Origin: Bacteroidales bacterium
GTDB taxonomy: Bacteria > Bacteroidota > Bacteroidia > Bacteroidales > JAADGE01
Direction of reading: 5' to 3'
DNA length: 5,524 bases
NCBI GenBank assembly: GCA_026987795.1
Contig: JALSMF010000478.1
Span: 1 to 5,524, forward strand
Part shown: piece after piece, positions 1 through 5,524 of the stretch
Layout: the number at the start of each line of letters is the position of its first letter
Numbering within the stretch: the first letter of the stretch is position 1
Notes under the pieces: model-generated
The model's database searches: none
What the model saw: the letters and a program-made list of their open reading frames with translations, nothing else
What the model was told of the DNA's origin: nothing
Translations under genes and position numbers: made by a program

Positions 1-12
1 TATATCTTCGCT

Positions 13-42
13 GCTTTTAATTTTAAAAATTAACAGAAAAGC
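13..42 (+). promoter_or_regulatory. AT-rich inverted repeat in the leader of the transporter gene
   Basis: GCTTTT at 13-18 is complementary to AAAAGC at 37-42. Nested inside is the palindrome TTAATTTT (17-24) / AAAATTAA (26-33) around one central base. In RNA it could form an outer 6-bp and an inner 5-bp stem with a 5-nt bulge, ending 7 nt before the ATG at 50. It might be a leader hairpin, a protein-binding palindrome or the tail end of an upstream gene. The rest of 1-49 holds no supported gene: two frames close with TAA, at 18-20 and 31-33, and either could be the end of an upstream gene. In DNA this AT-rich such repeats also arise by chance. Confidence 0.22.
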
Positions 43-49
43 ATTATTT

Positions 50-1444
50 ATGACAAATATTTCGAACAAAAGAGATAAAGTAAAGTTTTCAAGAGAATTT
101 TGGGTAGCAAACAGTGTTGAATTATTGGAAAGAGCAGCTTATTACGGAGTTTTTATAGTTATAACGCTGTATCTTTCACGAATACTCGGTTTTTCGGATA
201 TTGAAGCCGGTATTATTTCCGGAATTTTCTCCGGAGGGTTATATCTTCTTCCTACATTCAGCGGTGCATATGCAGATAAAATAGGTTTTAAAAAGTCGCT
301 GTTGCTTGCATTTTTTTTACTTACGGCAGGTTATCTCGGGCTTGCTGTTTTGCCGGGAATTCTTGAAGCCAGAGGATTAGCCGAATACGGACGAGAAGTT
401 GTTTATAAAGGTTTGAGAACTTCTTCTGACAGATATTATATAATCCCTGTCTTGCTTGTAATAATGGTAGGCGGTTCGTTTATAAAGTCGGTAATAACGG
501 GAACAATAGCAAAAGAAACTACCGAGGCTACAAGAGCAAGAGGTTTTTCTGTTTTTTATATGATGGTGAATATAGGAGCTTTTTCCGGAAAAACTATCGT
601 TAAGCCGTTACGCGACAGTATGGGTAATTTAGGCTTGATAAATTTGAATTATTTTTCGGCAGGTATGACTTTTATTGCTCTTCTCCTAATATTCTTATTT
701 TATAAAAGTGCTAAAGATTCAGGAAAAGGTAAATCTTTTAAAGAAATATGGACAGCTCTCGTAAAAGTTGTTACCAACGTTAAATTAATAGTGCTGATTT
801 TTATTATAAGCGGTTTTTGGATGGTTCAGCATCAATTGTATGCGACAATGCCGAAATATGTTTTAAGAATGGCAGGCGAAAATTCTGCTCCTTCGTGGTA
901 TGCAAACGTAAATCCGCTTGTTGTTGTTCTCAGCGTTGCTTGGATTACCCAGCTTATGCGCAAAAAAAGTTCGGTTTTTTCAATGACAGTAGGAATGTTT
1001 ATAATGCCTGTATCTGCTTTGGCTATGGCTTCCGGAAATTTACTCGGAGGAAATGATATTGATTTAGGCTTTGTCAGTTTGCATCCTATTGCTTTAATGA
1101 TGATAATAGGTATTGTATTTCAAGCATTGGCAGAATCATTTATTTCTCCGAGGTATTTAGAACTGTTTTCACTTCAGGCACCAAAAGGAGAAGAAGGTTT
1201 ATATTTGGGATTCAGTCATTTACATTCTTTTATTTCTTCTGTTCTCGGGTTCGGAATTTCCGGTTTTTTGTTAGACAGGTACTGTCCCGACCCTACTCTG
1301 TTTAATTCGCATTCTGAATGGGCTGCCGCTTCGGTTCATGCTCATTATATTTGGTATTATTTTGCCGGAATTGCTTTGTTTTCTGCCGTTGCTCTTATTA
1401 TTTACGGTAAGGTAACGGGTGCGGAGAAAATAAAAGCATCTTAA
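50..1444 (+). CDS. MFS transporter of the proton-dependent oligopeptide (POT/PTR2) type
   Basis: This is a 464-residue inner-membrane protein with about 12 hydrophobic segments, probably a proton-coupled importer of di/tripeptides or similar small solutes. Seen directly: an ExxER motif in the first membrane segment (E24, E27, R28, followed by AAYYG); an MFS motif-A-like loop GAYADKIGFKKS at 72-83; a lysine in the fourth segment (K146); FSVFYMMVNIGAF at 166-178, which fits the PTR2 family signature; and AESFISP around E362 followed by AP at 377-378, matching the conserved tenth-segment glutamate region. In known POT proteins the ExxER motif, the helix-4 lysine and this glutamate take part in proton coupling and peptide binding. 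The start at ATG 50 gives a short polar N-terminus before helix 1. The frame is also open upstream to the window edge, but no ATG lies there. No clear Shine-Dalgarno is present. The substrate cannot be read from sequence; another solute of the wider POT/NRT1 group is possible. Confidence 0.87.
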   Translation: MTNISNKRDKVKFSREFWVANSVELLERAAYYGVFIVITLYLSRILGFSDIEAGIISGIFSGGLYLLPTFSGAYADKIGFKKSLLLAFFLLTAGYLGLAVLPGILEARGLAEYGREVVYKGLRTSSDRYYIIPVLLVIMVGGSFIKSVITGTIAKETTEATRARGFSVFYMMVNIGAFSGKTIVKPLRDSMGNLGLINLNYFSAGMTFIALLLIFLFYKSAKDSGKGKSFKEIWTALVKVVTNVKLIVLIFIISGFWMVQHQLYATMPKYVLRMAGENSAPSWYANVNPLVVVLSVAWITQLMRKKSSVFSMTVGMFIMPVSALAMASGNLLGGNDIDLGFVSLHPIALMMIIGIVFQALAESFISPRYLELFSLQAPKGEEGLYLGFSHLHSFISSVLGFGISGFLLDRYCPDPTLFNSHSEWAAASVHAHYIWYYFAGIALFSAVALIIYGKVTGAEKIKAS

Positions 1445-1466
1445 TTTTAAAGTTATGGTTTGTAAA

Positions 1467-1503
1467 TATTCAGAGCTTCGCTTATAATGCGTAGTTCTGA
1501 ATA
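1467..1503. terminator. Probable bidirectional terminator hairpin between converging genes
   Basis: The left arm 1467-1481 (TATTCAGAGCTTCGC) pairs with the right arm 1489-1503 (GCGTAGTTCTGAATA) around a 7-nt loop. This gives 15 positions with one G-U type pair (1475/1495) and one T-T mismatch (1478/1492). It begins 22 nt after the transporter's stop codon and, on the other strand, 8 nt after the kinase's stop codon, so it sits where a shared terminator would be expected. The thymine tracts are weak on both strands: TTTACAAA follows it on the minus strand and AAAATTGTTT on the plus strand. The intrinsic-terminator call therefore rests mainly on position and stem length. Confidence 0.55.
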
Positions 1504-1511
1504 AAAATTGT

Positions 1512-3056
1512 TTATACAGGTTTATACGGAACAGTAAATTTAAAAACACTTCCTTTTCCTTTTTCTGAAATTACGGAAATTTTTCCGCCCAGAAGTTCTG
1601 TCAAGGATTTAGAAATTGTAAGCCCTAAACCTGTCCCTGAGAACAGTCTTGCCGTATCTTTATTTGCCTGAGTAAACCTCTTAAAAATATGTTTTACCTC
1701 CTCTTTTCCTATTCCTATTCCTGTGTCCGATACAGAGAACTCTATCATATTTTCCGTATTTAAAATATATTTAATTTTCACAAAACCTTCTGTCGTAAAT
1801 TTTATTGCATTACCCGTAATATTGAAAAGAATTTGCTTTAAACGTAACGAATCAGTATATATAAAATCTTTTCCGCCGTATTCGGTATCATCAACAATAA
1901 ACTGTATATTTTTTTTTGAGGCAGCTAACAACGGTTCAAATGCTTCATATATTTCTTCCTTTATTTTTTTAATACTGCACTTATGCTCTGCTATTTTTAC
2001 CTGTCCGGCATCTAATTTTGAAACATCTATAATATCATTTATCAGCTTCAGCAAATGCTCTCCGCTTTTATTTATTATATCAATGTAATAATTTTGTTTT
2101 TCAGCTGATATATCCGGAGTTTTAAGTAACTCTCCGAAACCTATAATCCCGTTAAGAGGTGTTCTTATTTCATGCGACATATTTGCAAGAAAAGCAGATT
2201 TTAATTTTTCGCTTTCTTCTGCCTTTTCTTTAGCTTTAATAAGCTCTTCTTTTATTTGTTTTTTTTCTGTTATATCAATGTTATATTCTATAACTTTAAT
2301 TAATTTTCCGTCTTCATTTTTTACCGGAAAACCGTGTATTTCATAAAACCTTTTATTCCCTTTATTATCTGTATGCATATATTCGGTTACAACGGGTTCA
2401 TCGGAATATTTCAATAGTGTAACGGGACATGCTTTATTTTTTTCCGAACAAGGTTTCGAGTTTAATTCGGCATAAGCAAAACATTTTATTCCGTAAGGCA
2501 ATTTTTCCCTTAAAGCAAAATCATTGGTAAACTCTATTTCATATGTTTCGGCATTAATTACGTATAAAGGATGTGCAAATGAATTTACAATTTTTTCAAA
2601 AAATATTTTTTGTTGCCTGAGTTCCTGTTCCGCTTTCTTTTTGCCGGTTATGTCTCTGCATATTTTGATTACCGAAACAACTTTTTGGTTTTTAATGACA
2701 GGAAATGTTTTCTCTTCAAACCATGTTTCTTTACCGAACCATTCAGTTTTTATTTCGAATTTTGACCCTTCACCCGTTTCTGCAGTTTTTTTAATTTTTC
2801 CTACTATATTATGTGCCGTGTCTTTTTCAAAAAAATCGAAAGGAGTCTTTCCTATTACATCACTAATTGAAATTTGAGACTCTTCATGCCCGCAAAAATA
2901 CAGATATTTTCCGTCTGAATCATGGATACTTATCATATCTTCCGAACTTTCAATAAAATATTTTAAAAGTTCTGCTTCGGTTACAAATTCTTTTCTTATT
3001 TTTTTATATTCGGTAAATTCACATTCAGAATCTTTGTATTTTTTCTCGTCAAACAT
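1512..3056 (-). CDS. Soluble two-PAS hybrid-type sensor histidine kinase without receiver domain
   Basis: A 514-residue sensor kinase that would autophosphorylate on a histidine and pass the phosphate to a response regulator. Domains in order: PAS 1 at about 30-137, ending in the PAC-like ICRDITGKKKAEQEL; PAS 2 at about 151-265, ending in YNIDITEKKQ; a charged helical linker 264-290; a HisKA dimerisation domain with the H box FLANMSHEIRTPLNG (phospho-acceptor H295); and a HATPase domain with N box (N412, N416), G1 box DTGIGIG (444-450), F box FKRF (458-461) and G2 box GTGLGL (474-479). All catalytic motifs look intact. There is no signal peptide or membrane segment, so it should sense a cytoplasmic signal. 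PAS 2 carries C192, C203 and C210, the last two in PC and CP contexts. No response regulator lies in the window, so its partner is unknown. The start is the ATG at 3056, with a weak purine run (AAAGAAG) just upstream. Confidence 0.93.
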   Translation of the reverse strand: MFDEKKYKDSECEFTEYKKIRKEFVTEAELLKYFIESSEDMISIHDSDGKYLYFCGHEESQISISDVIGKTPFDFFEKDTAHNIVGKIKKTAETGEGSKFEIKTEWFGKETWFEEKTFPVIKNQKVVSVIKICRDITGKKKAEQELRQQKIFFEKIVNSFAHPLYVINAETYEIEFTNDFALREKLPYGIKCFAYAELNSKPCSEKNKACPVTLLKYSDEPVVTEYMHTDNKGNKRFYEIHGFPVKNEDGKLIKVIEYNIDITEKKQIKEELIKAKEKAEESEKLKSAFLANMSHEIRTPLNGIIGFGELLKTPDISAEKQNYYIDIINKSGEHLLKLINDIIDVSKLDAGQVKIAEHKCSIKKIKEEIYEAFEPLLAASKKNIQFIVDDTEYGGKDFIYTDSLRLKQILFNITGNAIKFTTEGFVKIKYILNTENMIEFSVSDTGIGIGKEEVKHIFKRFTQANKDTARLFSGTGLGLTISKSLTELLGGKISVISEKGKGSVFKFTVPYKPV

Positions 3057-3106
3057 ATTGCTTCTTTATACTGCAATATTACAAAAAAATACAATATTTG
3101 CTATAA

Positions 3107-3128
3107 AACATTGATAAAAATCAATATT
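3107..3128 (-). promoter_or_regulatory. Small hairpin between the class V enzyme and the kinase genes
   Basis: ATTGAT at 3110-3115 and ATCAAT at 3120-3125 form a perfect 6-bp stem with a 4-nt loop. On the minus-strand RNA it extends to 9 bp with one G-U pair. It starts 3 nt after the stop codon of the class V enzyme and is followed by GTTTTATAG, so it could be a weak terminator for that gene or protect the 3' end of its message. The sequence CAATATT (plus-strand sense) occurs three times in this 75-nt gap, at 3074, 3092 and 3122, the last inside the hairpin. The gap is long enough for a kinase promoter, but no clear -33/-7 pair was found. Confidence 0.3.
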
Positions 3129-3131
3129 ATT

Positions 3132-4604
3132 TTACAATTCGAACCAATCGGCAAATTTATCCGGGGTTTTTCGGGGAAAATCTTTATGAAAAAATTCTCC
3201 GCAGGATTTATCGAAGACATAGTCTTTTTCCCATTCAAGAATATTTTGTCTTATTTGCTTTAAAGCATCAATAATAAAATATAATTCATTATCCGTCATT
3301 ACAGGATGAACGGATAGACGCACCCAGCCGGGTTTATCCGATAAATCTCCGTGTTCTATTTTATCCGTTATTCTATGAGATTCGTCTTTTGAGACATTAA
3401 AAAGATAATGTCCGTAAGTACCTGCACATGAACAACCTCCCCGAGTTTGAATGCCGAATTTGTCATTAAGCAGTTTTACAATTAAGTTATGGTGAATATC
3501 ATCAATATAAAATGAAACAGCTCCAATTCTCTCTTTATATTTGCCGGCAAGAATATTTAATCCCTCAATTTTCGGAAACTCCTCAAAGATTACATCCAAA
3601 AGTTCATGTTCTCTTCTCATTATATTATCTGCTCCCATTTTATCTTTCAGTTTTAAAGTAAGGGCAGCTCTCATTGTCTGTAAAAATGCAGGTGTCCCGC
3701 CGTCTTCTCTTGTTTCCGTATCTTCTATGTAAGCATATTCGTTCCAGCGATTTGTCCAGAGAACAGTTCCTCCGCCGGGATTATCGGGAGCTTTATTACT
3801 GTATAATTTTTTGTTAAAAATTAATACTCCTGAGCTTCCGGGTCCGCCCAAAGCTTTATGCGGTGAGAAAAAAATTGCATCCAGATGTTGTTCCGGATTT
3901 TCCGGATGCATATCAATCTTTATGTAAGGAGCCGAAGCGGCAAAATCGACAAAAGCATAACCGCCGTGTTTGTGCATTATTTCGGCAAGTTTGTAATAGT
4001 CCGGTATTATTCCCGTAACATTTGAGCCTGCCGTAAACGAGCCGATTTTAGTTTTTCTGTTTGCATATTTTTTCAGTTGTTTTTCAAGCTCGCCGGCAAA
4101 ATTCATCTCATCGCCTTCGGGCAAAAGAACTACAACATCGGCAAGGGTTTCAAGCCAAGATATGTGATTTGAGTGATGTTCCATATATGTTACAAAAACA
4201 ACAGGACGTTCGTTTTCAGGAATTTTTTTCATATACTTTTCGGCTTTTTCCGGAATTCGTAAGCCGAGTATTCTTTGTAATTTATTTACTGCTCCCGTCA
4301 TTCCCGACCCTTCGGTTATAAGACAGTCATCACTGCTTGCATTAACGTGTTTTTTTATAATATGCTTGGCTTCATGATACAGGTTGGTCATTATAACTCC
4401 TGTTTCGCTGGCTTCCGAGTGTGTGTTTCCTACCATAGATCCGAACTTATTTTTCATTATGTCCTCAATCGGAGCATAAAGTCTTCCGCTGGCAATCCAA
4501 TCGGCATAAATAAGTTTTTGTTTTCCGTAAGGAGTTGTAAATTCTGTGTTTATTCCTACAATATTTTGTCTGAAACCGTTAAAATATTTTTCTAAACTTT
4601 CCAT
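3132..4604 (-). CDS. Class V aminotransferase-fold PLP enzyme, cysteine-desulfurase-like
   Basis: A 490-residue cytoplasmic fold-type I PLP enzyme. Seen directly: MEHHSNHISW at 141-150 with the histidine expected to stack on PLP (H143); SNVTG at 194-198; FVDFAASAP at 219-226 with D220 expected to contact the pyridine nitrogen; SPHKALGGPG at 247-256 with K250 as the predicted Schiff-base lysine; GGTPAF at 302-307; TRGGCSCAG at 387-395 with C391 and C393; and VRLSVHP at 428-434 with R429 as likely carboxylate ligand. This order matches SufS/CsdA-type cysteine desulfurases and their relatives, and the cysteine loop sits where SufS has its catalytic cysteine. Differences: it is longer than the roughly 400-residue SufS, with extra sequence around 400-425 and a C-terminal tail after about 460, and the usual glutamine after the PLP aspartate is absent. 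No sulfur-carrier or Fe-S assembly gene is adjacent. Sulfur or selenium transfer, another lyase or an epimerase reaction are all possible. It starts 35 nt after trmN6 ends, consistent with one transcript. Confidence 0.88.
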   Translation of the reverse strand: MESLEKYFNGFRQNIVGINTEFTTPYGKQKLIYADWIASGRLYAPIEDIMKNKFGSMVGNTHSEASETGVIMTNLYHEAKHIIKKHVNASSDDCLITEGSGMTGAVNKLQRILGLRIPEKAEKYMKKIPENERPVVFVTYMEHHSNHISWLETLADVVVLLPEGDEMNFAGELEKQLKKYANRKTKIGSFTAGSNVTGIIPDYYKLAEIMHKHGGYAFVDFAASAPYIKIDMHPENPEQHLDAIFFSPHKALGGPGSSGVLIFNKKLYSNKAPDNPGGGTVLWTNRWNEYAYIEDTETREDGGTPAFLQTMRAALTLKLKDKMGADNIMRREHELLDVIFEEFPKIEGLNILAGKYKERIGAVSFYIDDIHHNLIVKLLNDKFGIQTRGGCSCAGTYGHYLFNVSKDESHRITDKIEHGDLSDKPGWVRLSVHPVMTDNELYFIIDALKQIRQNILEWEKDYVFDKSCGEFFHKDFPRKTPDKFADWFEL

Positions 4605-4639
4605 AAGTTTTTTTGCTAAATTAAAAATTTAAACAGAAT

Positions 4640-5353
4640 CTAAAAATGTAAATAAAAATCTTTTGTCAGTTTTTTATAATCACCTGTATATTGATTTGTG
4701 TGTTTATCACGAATGATAATTTTTTCTTGTTTTATTGCTTTTTTTTCAAAAGAAAATTCAAAAATTATTCTGTTGTGTGTTTTATCGGGTTTCGGATAAA
4801 TATACATTTTATAAATACAATACAGATTGTTTCGATGACATAATTTTTCAAATGATTTCTCAAATTCGGAAGGCAAAATAAGTGAAAATATTCCTCTCGG
4901 ATTCAACAGTTCGACAACTCCCTCAACCAAATCTTTTTTTGATAAGGTATTTGAATGACGTGCAGTATTTCGTTTTAGGTTAACGGATTTAAAAGATTTT
5001 TCAAAAAAAGGCGGATTACAGATAATAAAATCAAATTTTTGTTTTTCTGCTTTCCGGTAATCCTGAAAAGACATATTTAGTGATTTTATCCTTTCAGTCT
5101 GCCCGTTAAGTATTACATTTTCAACACACTGAACATATGCCCCTTTTTCAATCTCTAAAGCTGTTATTTTCGCTTTTGATTTTTGGGCTGCCATAAGCGA
5201 GAGCAGCCCTGTTCCTGCACCTATGTCAAGAATTGTTTCGGCATCCTTAAAGCAGGAAACAGCTCCAAGCAAAACTCCGTCTACACCCACTTTCATTGCT
5301 GCTTTATCTTGATTTATCATGAATTTTTTAAAGCGAAACCAGGTATTTGACAT
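4640..5353 (-). CDS. trmN6: tRNA1(Val) (adenine(37)-N6)-methyltransferase TrmN6
   Basis: A 237-residue S-adenosylmethionine-dependent methyltransferase of the YfiC/TrmN6 family. In Escherichia coli this enzyme makes m6A at position 37 of tRNA1(Val), next to the anticodon. Seen directly: the family N-terminus FRFKKFMINQDKAAMKVGVD at 6-25; the SAM-binding motif I LDIGAGTGLL at 42-51; an acidic residue ending the second strand (ALEIE, 65-69); the N6-adenine methyltransferase motif NPPFF at 113-117; ARH at 131-133; and the C-terminal YTGDYKKLTKDFYLHF, all in the expected order. The length is normal for the family. The start at ATG 5353 is supported because the family motif begins at residue 6. 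The upstream MORN gene ends only 3 nt before it and in the same reading frame, so the two genes are very probably cotranscribed. There is no Shine-Dalgarno, so translation may be coupled to the upstream gene or depend on the A/T-rich leader. Confidence 0.93.
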   Translation of the reverse strand: MSNTWFRFKKFMINQDKAAMKVGVDGVLLGAVSCFKDAETILDIGAGTGLLSLMAAQKSKAKITALEIEKGAYVQCVENVILNGQTERIKSLNMSFQDYRKAEKQKFDFIICNPPFFEKSFKSVNLKRNTARHSNTLSKKDLVEGVVELLNPRGIFSLILPSEFEKSFEKLCHRNNLYCIYKMYIYPKPDKTHNRIIFEFSFEKKAIKQEKIIIRDKHTNQYTGDYKKLTKDFYLHF

Positions 5354-5356
5354 AAC

Positions 5357-5524
5357 TTAATTCAGATCTCTGATTAGTTCTCCTTTTTTCCATTTTTCTT
5401 TTCCTACGGGTTCGCCTTTTTCATTATAGTAAATCCACCGTCCGTGTTTTTGTCCTTTTTTATAACCTGCTTCTATTTTCAAATCTCCGTTGGGGTAATA
5501 AAACTCTGCATCTCCGTTTGCCTT
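5357..5524 (-). CDS. C-terminal end of a MORN-repeat / YwqK-like protein (partial)
   Basis: The last 55 codons of a gene that enters from the right edge and ends with TAA at 5359-5357. The visible protein has repeating units of the form Y-Y-x-N-G-x-x-x-x-E-x-x-Y-K-x-G: FYYPNGDLKIEAGYKKGQKHG, then WIYYNEKGEPVGKEKWKKG, ending ELIRDLN. This matches the MORN_2 type repeat found in many Bacteroidota proteins often labelled YwqK family antitoxin. Such repeats form beta-hairpin stacks; the antitoxin label is a family name and says little about function here. No start codon, signal peptide or upstream domain can be judged because the N-terminus lies outside the window. It reads directly into trmN6, with one codon between its stop and the next ATG. 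Confidence 0.8.
   Translation of the reverse strand, partial: KANGDAEFYYPNGDLKIEAGYKKGQKHGRWIYYNEKGEPVGKEKWKKGELIRDLN

Noticed and set aside
3..10. Possible Bacteroidota -7 element TATCTTCG upstream of the transporter
   Set aside because: It has one mismatch to TAnnTTTG, and the -33 region falls outside the window, so it cannot be supported.
817..1056. Open frame on the plus strand inside the transporter gene
   Set aside because: It overlaps a well-supported membrane protein in another frame, and its translation is cysteine-rich with no recognisable domain.
17..1451. TTAATTTTAAA on both sides of the transporter gene (17-27 and 1441-1451) as flanking direct repeats
   Set aside because: It is only 11 nt of A and T in AT-rich DNA, and the downstream copy overlaps the last codons of the gene; chance is the simplest explanation.
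1271..1549. Minus-strand open frame spanning the transporter's end and the terminator
   Set aside because: It runs antisense through real coding sequence and the hairpin and overlaps the end of the kinase; the product has no family features.
1723..2877. Plus-strand open frames antisense to the kinase (1723-2088 and 2524-2877)
   Set aside because: They mirror the AT-rich kinase gene; hydrophobic runs such as FIFLIL come from reversed lysine/glutamate codons.
3541..4595. Plus-strand open frames antisense to the class V enzyme (3541-3732, 4061-4321, 4347-4595)
   Set aside because: They lie wholly within a gene with intact PLP motifs and show no domain or plausible start signal.
1512..4604. Kinase and class V enzyme as a dedicated sensing-and-response module
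   Set aside because: They are adjacent on the same strand but separated by 75 nt and a hairpin, with no response regulator or shared motif to link them.

Overview
The window is AT-rich (about one third G+C by eye) and looks like ordinary chromosome from a member of the Bacteroidota, most likely a Bacteroidales-like lineage. This placement is an inference. It rests on low G+C, A-rich start regions without clear Shine-Dalgarno sequences, a histidine kinase with the FLANMSHEIRTPLNGIIGF style of H box that is common in that phylum, and a MORN/YwqK-type repeat protein beside trmN6. No mobile element, phage gene, CRISPR array, tRNA or rRNA was seen.

Layout: one plus-strand gene, an MFS transporter of the proton-coupled peptide transporter (POT/PTR2) type at 50-1444, converges on a minus-strand block. 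An imperfect 15-bp inverted repeat lies in the 67-nt gap between the converging ends and probably serves as a shared terminator. In transcription order, the minus-strand block is: the C-terminal end of a MORN-repeat protein (5524-5357, cut by the window edge); trmN6, a tRNA adenine-N6 methyltransferase (5353-4640); a long class V PLP-dependent, cysteine-desulfurase-like enzyme (4604-3132); and a soluble two-PAS sensor histidine kinase (3056-1512). The first three are tightly packed, with gaps of 3 and 35 nt, and may share a transcript. A 75-nt AT-rich gap with a small hairpin precedes the kinase, which may therefore have its own promoter.

The genes do not form an obvious pathway: peptide uptake, tRNA modification, sulfur/amino-acid chemistry and signalling sit side by side. 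The points most worth a second look are three spaced cysteines in the kinase's second PAS domain, the CxC active-site loop and extra length of the class V enzyme, the in-frame junction between the MORN gene and trmN6, and the two intergenic inverted repeats. I do not see convincing evidence for a new multi-gene system here.
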